From NCBI RefSeq assembly GCF_000716335.1, contig NZ_KL591020.1, positions 19,250 to 49,349 on the forward strand: DNA of 30,100 bases. The letters run 5' to 3'. Positions 1 to 7,732 of the stretch are shown here, one piece after another. The stretch's first letter is position 1; each line of letters starts with the position of its first letter. The stretch comes from Streptomyces sp. NRRL S-118. Its GTDB lineage: Bacteria > Actinomycetota > Actinomycetes > Streptomycetales > Streptomycetaceae. Below the pieces are notes generated by a model that had not been told where the DNA came from, did not search any database, and saw only the letters and a list, made by a program, of their open reading frames with translations. Both the position numbers and the translations under genes were made by a program.

Positions 1-801
1 GGGCGGTGGTGGCGCCGGCGGCGATGAGCGCGTCCTCGGCGTCCCGCAGCGGTGCGGTGGCGGGGCTGTGCCAGTACTGCTGGAAGATCTCGAGTTCGGA
101 GGCCGGCATGAGCTCCAGGTTGACCTCGTAGAAGAGCCGGCGCTGGGCGACGAGGTCGGAGACGGCGCGTATCTCCTCGGCGGTGATGCGCCTGCTGATC
201 AGGGAGGAGACCACGAGGGCGTCCTCGCGGGAGAGCGTCTCGCGGGCCCGGACGATCCCGACGAGGGCGCGGCCCTGCTTGTCCATCTCCACGTTCTCCA
301 GGGCGTGGAGGTTGAGCAGGAAGGTGTAGCAGGGGTCGACGAGCCGGTTGTAGAACTCGAGCGCCTGCATGCGGCCGACGGCGCGGTTCTCGACGGAGCG
401 GCGCAGCCCGGCCAGGCCGTCGAAGGCGTCGAGGAGGCCGTTCAGCTGGCGGGCCGCCTGGGGTTGCATGGCGTCGGCGACGCCGGACTCAGCGGCGTTG
501 GCCTGGATCCTGGCGATGGCCCTGTCGGTGGCGGCGCGGTCGCGACGCAGCGCGGGGAGGGCGTCGGAGGCGCGGGGGTCCGCCAGGTAGACGAGGGTCT
601 GGCGGCGTTCCTTCTGGATGACGCGGACGGTGTCCTCGAGGGGGTAGCCGACCTTTTCGATGATGTAGCCGACGTCGAGGAGTTGGTTGGCTTCACGGCC
701 GGTCAGAAGTGTCGCGAATCCCCACAGGCCGGTGAGGGAGACAAGCGGCACGAGCAGCAACGCCACGATCTTCCTGCGGATCGACTTCCCGCGAAAGCGC
801 A
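1..801 (-). CDS. Sensor histidine kinase with NIT-type sensing domain, N-terminal part (runs off left edge)
   Basis: The visible 267 residues begin with a short basic N-terminus (MRFRGKSIRRK) and one membrane helix at about residues 11-34. A long helical extracytoplasmic region follows, of the kind seen in nitrate/nitrite-sensing (NIT) sensor kinases of Streptomyces, including the CvnA kinases of conservons. The stretch EDTVRVIQKERRQTLVYLAD near residues 55-75 is typical of that domain. The ATG at 801 is preceded by a good ribosome site (GGGGGAGG). HAMP, HisKA/HATPase and the downstream roadblock/GTPase partners expected of a conservon would lie left of the window and cannot be checked. The sensed ligand is unknown. 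Kinase identity is inferred from the N-terminus only. Confidence 0.75.
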
Positions 802-1192
802 TGGCCTCCCCCACCTCGGACCCGACCGGTGAGGCTTCCGTCCGGCGCGGGTGTACACATCAACACATCAACAAACGGCGCGAGCCTACTACTGCACCAC
901 GAGCATCTCGAAGGTGCGGCCGGGCGATTTTCAGCCGCAGGTCGCATCGTTGATCATGAGTTGTCCTGGTATTCGCGGAGTTGACAATCCGGGCCTGCGG
1001 GATGACACCTGGCGAGGCGTCACTTTCCCCTGGGTAACGGTTGGCTGGAATTGTGTTGCGGAGGGAATCTTCCCTGGCAGTCGTACGTCTACGAATACGG
1101 GGAGGCGTGGGACTGTCGGGACTGTCGGCGTAAAGCGCCCGAAGACGGGCAGCCAACCTGAAGACGGTCGTTGGTGGGGAGTGGCGTTTTCG
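802..1192. other. Divergent intergenic region
   Basis: This 391-base gap separates the leftward sensor kinase from the rightward small membrane protein and must hold both promoters. It is noticeably less GC rich than its surroundings. Visible items are a TTGACA at 981-986 without a convincing -10, and a sigma-R-like element at 1063-1089 (separate entry). I see no convincing gene here: open frames that cross it have no ribosome site and poor codon bias. Confidence 0.6.
1063..1089 (+). promoter_or_regulatory. Sigma-R-like promoter element (near match)
   Basis: GGGAAT at 1063-1068, an 18-base spacer, then GTC at 1087-1089. The Streptomyces sigma-R consensus is GGGAAT-N18-GTT, so this is one base off. 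The same GGGAAT is half of a small dyad (GGGAATCTTCCC, 1063-1074), which may be the real explanation. If used, it would give a leader of roughly 95 bases ahead of the gene at 1193. Confidence 0.3.
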
Positions 1193-1702
1193 ATGGCGAC
1201 GAATCGATGTGGGCAGCGGGACGAGCGGGACGGGTACGACGCGTGGGAGCGGCAGCATGAGCCGCGGCCGCGGCGCGAACTGTGGGTGGAGGAGCCGGCG
1301 AGGCGGCGGCGACTGCCCGATCCGGTCCGCACGGCGGCCGTGCGGGCGGTGCTCATCGCCTCGCTGACGCTCATACAGGCGACGGTCGCGTTCCTGTGCA
1401 CGCTCGCGGGTTCGTGGCTGGCCTTTCCCATGGTGCTCAGCAGCGTCGCCAGCACGGTGGTGGCCACCTGGGCCGCGGCGGACGTGTGGGTCACCCGGCA
1501 GGTCTGGAAGCAGCGCCACGGCGTGGTGTCGATGCCGAGCAGCACGGCGCGTGAACTGCGGCGGGAGCGGCGCCGGGCGCGGCAGGCCGCCCGTGTGGAG
1601 GCCCGGGAAGCGCACCAGGCGGTACGAATACCGCAGCGCGCCGGGAACGGGACCGGTCCGCAGCGGGAACGCCGCAGCGCGAGCAGCCTGTCGCGCGCCT
1701 GA
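1193..1702 (+). CDS. Small conserved-type membrane protein, function unknown
   Basis: A 169-aa protein with a charged N-terminal 45 residues, two adjacent hydrophobic helices (about 50-70 and 74-96), and a very basic Arg/Ala-rich cytoplasmic-type tail from about residue 105. The frame is open further upstream to 851. I chose the ATG at 1193 because codon bias improves there and a GGGGAG-like ribosome site sits about 10 bases before it. It has no recognisable enzymatic motif. It is convergent with the SMC-like ATPase gene, so it is not in that operon, and it does not resemble a JetD-type nuclease. I do not recognise a function. Confidence 0.6.
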   Translation: MATNRCGQRDERDGYDAWERQHEPRPRRELWVEEPARRRRLPDPVRTAAVRAVLIASLTLIQATVAFLCTLAGSWLAFPMVLSSVASTVVATWAAADVWVTRQVWKQRHGVVSMPSSTARELRRERRRARQAARVEAREAHQAVRIPQRAGNGTGPQRERRSASSLSRA

Positions 1703-1793
1703 GCCCCGGCGTCAGGGCGCGCCCGTGCCCCCGCCCGCCCGCACGGCCCTGCTCCGGGCGGGGCGGGAGGTAGCCGTGCGGCCGGGCGACGCC

Positions 1794-1835
1794 GTGCGGG
1801 CGGGGTCGTGCGGGCGGGGTCGTGCGGGCGGGGCA
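1794..1835. repeat. Three tandem 14-bp repeats
   Basis: Unit GTGCGGGCGGGGTC occurs at 1794-1807 and 1808-1821, with a third copy at 1822-1835 ending CA instead of TC. The array sits between two convergent genes, immediately after the stop codon of the SMC-like ATPase. It is probably slippage in non-coding DNA; no function is evident. Confidence 0.8.
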
Positions 1836-1837
1836 GG

Positions 1838-4800
1838 TCAGTCGGTCGTGTCCGCCGGCACCGGGGTGCGCTTGAACATCCGGGTCGCGGTGATCTCGCC
1901 GTGCACGGCCGTCTCGCCTTCCTGGGCCTTCTGCGGCAGTCCCGGGCGCAGGTGCTCCTCCACGCTGATGTACTTCAGTCCCGCGCGCAGGTCGGCGTCG
2001 TTGCGCAGGCGGATGACGAGTGGGAACTCGGCCAGCGCGGTCGTGTCGAACAGGCCCGTCGTGTAGAGGAGCTGGACGCCGAGGGCGTCGGACACGGCTC
2101 GCTGGAGCTCCAGCAGGTACGTGGCGTTGGCGCGCCCGATGGGGTTGTCGAGGAACAGCGTGCCGGCGTGGCGGTGCTTGTCGCGGCCCCGGTCGTTGCT
2201 GCGCAGCGCGGCCATCGTGCAGTAGAGGGCGATCGCGGCGGTGAGCAGCTGGCCGCCGGAGAAGACGTCGCCCATCTGCCCGACCGGTACCCGCTCGGCG
2301 CGCAGCACCGCGTCGGGCTTGAGGATCTCCACGGCCACGCCCTTGGGCTGGAGCGCTGCCTGCACGCCGCGCAGCAGCAGGGACATGCCGTCACGGCGGA
2401 GGTCGGAGTTCTTCTTGACGGCGGCGCGGGTGGCCTCGTCGATGACCTCGCCGAGCCGCTCCGTCAGCGTCGCCTGGTCGGGCTCCTCGAAGCGGATGCG
2501 GAGGAACTCCTGCCCCGACCATTCGCCGAGGCCCTCGGGGAGGCGGGACAGACGCTGGGCCGAGCGCAGCGTGGTGAGCGCCGACTCGACCAGGCCGCGC
2601 AGCCGGTCGACGATCGAGTCGCGGTTGCGCTCCAGCTGGGCCAGCTCGTCGGTGAGCACGCGCAGCCGGGGCGCGAAGGCCTCGGCCCACTTGGCGGCGT
2701 GCTCCGGCAGGGCGGCGGCGGGCAGCTCGCGGATCTGCTGCCGGGCGGGGGTGCGCACCTGCTCGTAACGGGTGGAGTTGGCGTGGCGCACGAGGACGTC
2801 GCAGGCCTCGCGCACGGCGGACTCCGCGGCCGACAGGTCGGCGGCGCATCCGCGCAGGGAACGGCGGGCGTCGGTGGCGGACTGCCGCGCCTCCACCAGG
2901 CTGCCGGGGTACGGCTCCGGAGTCTCCGGCTCCTCCTCGGTGTGCTCGCGCAGCAGGTCGCGCAGGAGCGCCGCCGTCTCCTCGAAGCCGCCGGCGGCGT
3001 CCTCGGCGGCACGGTGGGCCTGGAGGAGCCGGGCGTGGCTCGTGCGGGCGGCCTCCAGGGCGTCGGTGCGGGCCGCCAGGTCGGCGGTGGCGGAGCGCAG
3101 CAGGGCCTGGGCGTGGTCGGCGTCGGTGGGGATCAGCTCGTCGGGGAGCTCGGTGTGCGCCTCGCCGTCGGCGGGCGCGAGGCGCTCCGCCTCACCGCGC
3201 AGCCGGCCGAGCTTCTCGCTGGCCTCCGATGCCCGGGACTCCAGCATCTGCACCAGGGACTCGGCGCGGGCGGCGGCGGCCTGCCGGGACGGGCCGTCGG
3301 CGCCGTCGGGGCTCTGCAGGAGCTGTTCGGCGCGGGTGCGGACCTTGTTGGTGAGCCGGTCCAGCTCGGCCAGGGCGGCGCTCTCGTCGCTTTCGGCACG
3401 GGCCTGTTCGGCGCGCAGGTCGGCGCCGACGCCGACCTTCTCGTACAGCTGGGAGGCGGCGCGGTAGGCCTCGCGGAGGGCGGCCAGCGGAACGCGCGGG
3501 GCGTCCTCGGGCACGTCGTCGGGGAGGTTCTCCGGGGCGCCCGCGATCTCCGAGCGCTCGGCCCGCAGGGCGCGGGCGGTGCGGTGGGCGTCGTCCGCGG
3601 CGCGCTGGGCGGCGCGGCGGTCCTCGTCCGCGGCACGTGCCCGCTCCAGGCAGGTCTGTGCGCGGGCCTCGAACTCGGCCGCCTCGTCGGCCAGTTCCCG
3701 CAGGCGCACCTGCCAGCCGGCCCGCTCGCGCAGCCGGAACGCCAGGCCCGCGAGGGCATCGGCGGCGCGCCGGGCCCGCTGCGCGGCCTCCTGCCGCTCG
3801 TCGCGTACGCGGGCGGCGTCGGCGGCCGCCTCCTCGGCCTCGGCCCGTGCGGTACGGGCTTCCGCCAGCGCGGCCTCGGCGGCTTCGGCCGCCTCGCGCG
3901 CGGTGGCGGCGGCTTCCGCCAGCTCGGCGAGCATGCCGGGCGGGCAGTCGGCGCGCCAGGAGCCGATGCGGGCGGCGAGGGACCGGTCGGCGGCGAGGCG
4001 GGCGGCGAGCGCACGGATCTCCTCGTCGCGTGCGGCGGCGCGGGCGCGCAGGGCCTGGCGCTCCTCGTCGGCGGCGTGCTCGTCGTGCATGGCCGGGTTC
4101 GGCGGCACGAGGAAGACGTCCGTGTCGCCGTCGGTGTGCCCCGGCACGGGCGCCAGGAGCGCGGCGGCGGTGCCCACGGCGACGGCGGATCGTGGCAGGA
4201 GCGCGGCGGTGGCGAGGGCTTCGCGGGCCCTGGCGTAGGAGACGGGGTCGGTGATCACGACACCGTCCACCAGCTCCGGGCGGGCGGCGAGTACGGCTGC
4301 GTGGTCGGCGGGGTCGACCGCCTGGGCCAGGTAGCGCCAGCCGGGGAGGGCGGGGATGCCCTGTTCGCCGAGGTACTCGACGGTGGCGAGGACGTCGGGG
4401 CCGGGCGGCAGCAGACCGCCGTCACCGAGGGCTCCGAGGATGCGGGAGTCGTCGGCGGCGGCGGTACGCAGCTCGAAGAGCTTGCGCTCGGCGGAGGTGA
4501 TGCCCTGGTCGAGGAGGTCGCGCAGCTCGTCGGCGTAGCGGTCCAGTTCCTCGGCGGTGAGCGGGGGGTGCGATGCGGTACGGGGGGTGCCGGTGACGTC
4601 GCCGTGCGGGTCGTGGGCGGTGTCCGCCGGTGCGCCGCCGTCGGCGGCGGGTCGGTCCTCGCCGTGGGCGGCGGTGTCCTCGCGGCGCGGCGCCGGGACG
4701 GCGGCCCGGGACACCGGCGCCGACGGCAGGCCGAGCAGTTCGGCGAGGCGCTCCTCCGCGGCGATGGAGTCGGCGGCGCGGCGCTCGGCCTGGTAGGCGT

Positions 4801-6565
4801 TCTCGGCTGCCTGGGCGGCGTCGGCGGCACGGGCGGCGGCCAGTTCGGCGCGGGATTCGGTGGCTGCGGCGTCGCGGGCGCGGTCGGCGGCCGCCCGGGC
4901 GGCGTCACGGGCGGCGTCCCAGGCGGCGACGGTGGTCTTCTCGGCGTCGCTCGCGGCGAGCGCGGCGCGGGCGGGGTCGGCGTCGGGGGCGGTGTCGTCG
5001 AGCCATCCGGCGCGTACCGCTTCGGCGGTCTCCTGCTCGACCTCGGCGAGGCGCTGGCGCAGGTGCCCGGCCTCGCTGCGGGCGCGCTGGGCCTCGGTGG
5101 CGGCGGCGGTCGCGTCGCGGTGGGCGGTCTCGGCGGCTTCCTGGAGAGCGGTGGAACGCTCCTCCTCCTCGTCGGCCTGCCGCTCGCCGTCCTCCGCGGC
5201 GGCGTGCAGCGCCCGTACGAGGTCGGCGGCGGCCTTGGCACGGGCGGCGAGCGCGGGGGCGGCGTCCCGCTCGGCCTCGCGGATGGCCGCGGACACGCGG
5301 GCCGAGCGGTCGGCGGCGGCACGGTGGCGCAGCACGACTTCGGTGGCCTGCCAGGCGGAGTGCAGTGTGCGCGCGTCGATGAGTTCGCGGCGCTGCGCGG
5401 CAGCGCCCTTCTCGGCGGCGGTGAGGGCCAGCGAGGCGTGGCGGTAGGCCAGTTCGGCGGCGATGCGGGAGGCGCGGGCGCGCGTCTCCTCGGCCTCGGT
5501 CACGGCGTGGGCGGCGGTGGTGACCTGCTCGGCGAGCTCGGCGGCGCGACCGCGTTCCTGGGCGGCGCGGGCGGAGAGACGGCGGGCGAGGGTACGGGTG
5601 CGGCGCTCGGCGCCCGCGTGGACGTCGCGCGCGCGGGCGCGCGTGCCGGCCGCTTCGACGATGCGGCCGAGGAGGTCGACGGAGCCGGCGGTGAAGTCCC
5701 GTTCGGCCGTGAGCTCGGCGCGCCGGCCCAGCTTGTTGCCGAAGCCGCCGACCAGGTCGGCGAGGCCGTCGGTGTCACGGATGTCGGTGACCGCGCGGAG
5801 CAGCAGGTCGGTGAAGTCGGAGTCCTTCTTGACCGCGAAGAGCCCGGCGGCCTCGCCCTCGTCGGCGTTCATCTCCCGCTGGTAGCGGAAGAGTTCGGGG
5901 TCGAGACCGAGGTCGCCCAGGTGCTCGTTCCAGCGGTCGTGGATCTCCTCCCAGTACACGTCCAGGTGCGGGTACGCCTTGCCGGCGTCGGTGAGGGCGT
6001 CCCGGAACCCCTTCATCGTGCGGCGGCGGCCCTGCGCGCCGGAGGCGCCTTCGACGGGCGGGCGGACCGCGGTGGACTCGGCGACGGGGAGCGAGTCGAG
6101 ACTGAGCCCCGGGCCGGGACGGAACGAGTACCAGGCTTCGGCGAACTTCCTCGGGTCGTTGGAGACCTGCCGTCCGCGCCACTCGCTGACCTTGCCGACG
6201 ACGACGAGTTCACCGGTGAGGGTGTGCTGCCACTCCAGGGCGACGTGGCCGCAGTCGTCGGCGAGCAGGAACTTGCGCAGCACGCCGGAGCTCGCGCCGC
6301 CCAGGGTGTTGCGGTGGCCGGGGAGCATCACCGAGAAGATCAGCTTCAGGAGGACGGACTTGCCGCCGCCGTTCTCCAGGAAGAGCACGCCCGCGGGGGC
6401 GGGGCGGCGCGGCGGGCCGACCGGCTCGTCCTCGAAGAACTCCGCCTGCGTGGGGGCGGGGTGGGGCACGGGCGCGCCCACTCCGCGCAGGTCCAGCACG
6501 GTGTCGGCGTAGCGCGCACCGGCGGGCCCGATGGAGTAGAGGCGGACCCGGGACAGCTCGTACAT
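1838..6565 (-). CDS. SMC/MukB/JetC-like coiled-coil ATPase (1575 aa)
   Basis: Large SMC-type ATPase, by architecture the motor subunit of a DNA-loop-extruding complex. The head's N-terminal half holds a P-loop at residues 63-70 (LENGGGKS), in which the usual first Gly is Leu. A very long Ala/Arg/Glu-rich coiled-coil region follows, interrupted in the middle by a less helical stretch that may be hinge. The C-terminal head half carries the ABC signature FSGGQ (1435-1439) and Walker B LFLDN (Asp1473, Asn1474), where Asn replaces the usual catalytic Glu. The length is close to MukB and, from memory, longer than typical JetC. It is the last gene of the operon, 31 bases after the MukE-like gene. 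The ribosome site is weak (GAGAG). Function in plasmid restriction, chromosome organisation or other DNA handling is inference; sequence similarity was not searched. Confidence 0.8.
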   Translation of the reverse strand: MYELSRVRLYSIGPAGARYADTVLDLRGVGAPVPHPAPTQAEFFEDEPVGPPRRPAPAGVLFLENGGGKSVLLKLIFSVMLPGHRNTLGGASSGVLRKFLLADDCGHVALEWQHTLTGELVVVGKVSEWRGRQVSNDPRKFAEAWYSFRPGPGLSLDSLPVAESTAVRPPVEGASGAQGRRRTMKGFRDALTDAGKAYPHLDVYWEEIHDRWNEHLGDLGLDPELFRYQREMNADEGEAAGLFAVKKDSDFTDLLLRAVTDIRDTDGLADLVGGFGNKLGRRAELTAERDFTAGSVDLLGRIVEAAGTRARARDVHAGAERRTRTLARRLSARAAQERGRAAELAEQVTTAAHAVTEAEETRARASRIAAELAYRHASLALTAAEKGAAAQRRELIDARTLHSAWQATEVVLRHRAAADRSARVSAAIREAERDAAPALAARAKAAADLVRALHAAAEDGERQADEEEERSTALQEAAETAHRDATAAATEAQRARSEAGHLRQRLAEVEQETAEAVRAGWLDDTAPDADPARAALAASDAEKTTVAAWDAARDAARAAADRARDAAATESRAELAAARAADAAQAAENAYQAERRAADSIAAEERLAELLGLPSAPVSRAAVPAPRREDTAAHGEDRPAADGGAPADTAHDPHGDVTGTPRTASHPPLTAEELDRYADELRDLLDQGITSAERKLFELRTAAADDSRILGALGDGGLLPPGPDVLATVEYLGEQGIPALPGWRYLAQAVDPADHAAVLAARPELVDGVVITDPVSYARAREALATAALLPRSAVAVGTAAALLAPVPGHTDGDTDVFLVPPNPAMHDEHAADEERQALRARAAARDEEIRALAARLAADRSLAARIGSWRADCPPGMLAELAEAAATAREAAEAAEAALAEARTARAEAEEAAADAARVRDERQEAAQRARRAADALAGLAFRLRERAGWQVRLRELADEAAEFEARAQTCLERARAADEDRRAAQRAADDAHRTARALRAERSEIAGAPENLPDDVPEDAPRVPLAALREAYRAASQLYEKVGVGADLRAEQARAESDESAALAELDRLTNKVRTRAEQLLQSPDGADGPSRQAAAARAESLVQMLESRASEASEKLGRLRGEAERLAPADGEAHTELPDELIPTDADHAQALLRSATADLAARTDALEAARTSHARLLQAHRAAEDAAGGFEETAALLRDLLREHTEEEPETPEPYPGSLVEARQSATDARRSLRGCAADLSAAESAVREACDVLVRHANSTRYEQVRTPARQQIRELPAAALPEHAAKWAEAFAPRLRVLTDELAQLERNRDSIVDRLRGLVESALTTLRSAQRLSRLPEGLGEWSGQEFLRIRFEEPDQATLTERLGEVIDEATRAAVKKNSDLRRDGMSLLLRGVQAALQPKGVAVEILKPDAVLRAERVPVGQMGDVFSGGQLLTAAIALYCTMAALRSNDRGRDKHRHAGTLFLDNPIGRANATYLLELQRAVSDALGVQLLYTTGLFDTTALAEFPLVIRLRNDADLRAGLKYISVEEHLRPGLPQKAQEGETAVHGEITATRMFKRTPVPADTTD

Positions 6566-6596
6566 GGCGGCGGACTCTCAGTCGTGTGCTGACGTG

Positions 6597-7499
6597 TTAC
6601 GCGTGGAAGGGCAGGCCGGCGTCGGCGGCCAGCTCCAGGTCGTCGCCGTCGGGCGGCGGGAGGAGCGTGGCGGAGCCGTCGGTCACCGGGACGACCCCGA
6701 GTTCCAGGAGCTCGGCCATGGCGGCGCTGCCCGCCAGGTCGCGGACCTGCAGCTGGAAGCGGGCGGTGGTGCGGTAGGAGCCGCCGCCCTCGTCGCCGGT
6801 GCGCTGGAGGAAGCCGGATTCCGTCAGGAAGGCGACGGCCTTGCCGATGATGCCGGTGGTGGAGCCGGCGAGCCGGCGGGCGTCCTTGGTGGCGCCGGTG
6901 GCGCTGCGCCGCGCGTAGATGCGCCAGGCGGCTTCCAGGCCGGGGGCGTCGGTGGCGGGGTCGGTGTTCTCGCCCTCCTGCTCGGCCCGCTCTTCCAGGC
7001 GGCGGCACGCCTGGCGTACGAAGGCGTCCACGCCGTTGACGGTGATGCGGCCGATGTAGCCGTCGTCGGCGAGGTCCTCGGGGCGCGGGAACGCCATGGC
7101 GGCGACGGCGAGGTGGGCCAGGCCGTGCAGGAAGCGGTCGGCGGAGTCGGTGGAGGCGCGGCGGGCGTAGTCGCCCATCCGGACGGCGAAGACGGAGTCC
7201 TCGCCGGCGGTGACGGCCATCCCGGCGCGGGGGGAGACCTCCAGGACGATGAGCCCGAGGCCGGTCGCGACGGCGTCGGCGAGCCGCGCGAAGGCGGGCT
7301 CCTCACGGTACCGGCGCAGCAGATCGGCGTATTCGGCGTCGCGGGCCGGCAGCAGCTTGGGCTGGAGGCCGAAGGAGACGAGCCGTGCGGCGTCGGCGGC
7401 GTCGGCGGGCGTGACGGCCCCGCCCGCGGTGGGCTCGGGGGCCTGCGGCGCCTCGGGCTCGCTCCACGCGTCGGCGTGCTCTGCGTGGTGGTCGCTCAC
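6597..7499 (-). CDS. MukE/JetB-like winged-helix (kite-type) subunit
   Basis: A 300-aa protein. After a Pro/Ala/Glu-rich N-terminal 35 residues it is mostly helical. Near the C-terminus it has a winged-helix-like segment (TTGIIGKAVAFLTESGFLQR, then GSYRTTARFQLQVRDL), which resembles the winged-helix domains of MukE/MksE/JetB kite proteins. It lies between the kleisin-like and SMC-like genes, the order jetA-jetB-jetC / mukF-mukE-mukB. I chose the GTG at 7499 because AAGGAG lies 8 bases before it and it overlaps the preceding ORF's stop as GTGA; the frame stays open upstream to 7667. The role as the SMC-kleisin bridge partner is inferred from order, size and the wing-like segment, not from a search. 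Confidence 0.65.
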   Translation of the reverse strand: MSDHHAEHADAWSEPEAPQAPEPTAGGAVTPADAADAARLVSFGLQPKLLPARDAEYADLLRRYREEPAFARLADAVATGLGLIVLEVSPRAGMAVTAGEDSVFAVRMGDYARRASTDSADRFLHGLAHLAVAAMAFPRPEDLADDGYIGRITVNGVDAFVRQACRRLEERAEQEGENTDPATDAPGLEAAWRIYARRSATGATKDARRLAGSTTGIIGKAVAFLTESGFLQRTGDEGGGSYRTTARFQLQVRDLAGSAAMAELLELGVVPVTDGSATLLPPPDGDDLELAADAGLPFHA

Positions 7500-7732
7500 G
7501 GCTGGGGCTCCTTGCTGCGGGTGGTCGGTCGGTGTGCACGGCTCGTCGGTGCGGACGCTGCGGCTTCCGCGTCCGCGTCCCCGCCCGCCCGGAGTTCGCC
7601 GAGCGGGGCGGGCGCGAGGCGGCGCGGGGCCGGAGCGGGGTGGTCCGCGGCGGGTGCCGCGGACCACCGGGCCGGGTGCCGTACGGCGGGGATCGACGAC
7701 CGCACGGCGGGCGTGGTGGACCGTGGGGTCAT
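7496..7732 (-). CDS. 78-aa Pro/Ala-rich ORF joined by 4-base overlaps to both neighbours
   Basis: The frame starts with an ATG that overlaps the stop of the kleisin-like gene (ATGA, 7729-7732) and ends with a TGA that overlaps the GTG of the MukE-like gene (GTGA, 7496-7499). The 78-residue product is rich in Pro, Ala, Ser and Arg, with no membrane helix, no cysteines and no motif I recognise. The double overlap suggests translational coupling along the operon. It could be a true small subunit, or a frame kept open only so that ribosomes carry through to the next gene. A third possibility is an upstream extension artefact of high-GC DNA. Its amino-acid composition is not clearly protein-like. 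Confidence 0.4.
   Translation of the reverse strand: MTPRSTTPAVRSSIPAVRHPARWSAAPAADHPAPAPRRLAPAPLGELRAGGDADAEAAASAPTSRAHRPTTRSKEPQP

Noticed and set aside
1193..1702. A JetD-like fourth subunit for the SMC-like operon
   Set aside because: It is on the other strand, small, and has two membrane helices with no Toprim or DUF2220-like motif.
1808..6592. Long plus-strand open frame across the SMC-like gene
   Set aside because: It mirrors the minus-strand gene in high-GC DNA. The minus product has P-loop, signature and Walker B motifs; the plus product is Gly/Val-rich with no motifs.
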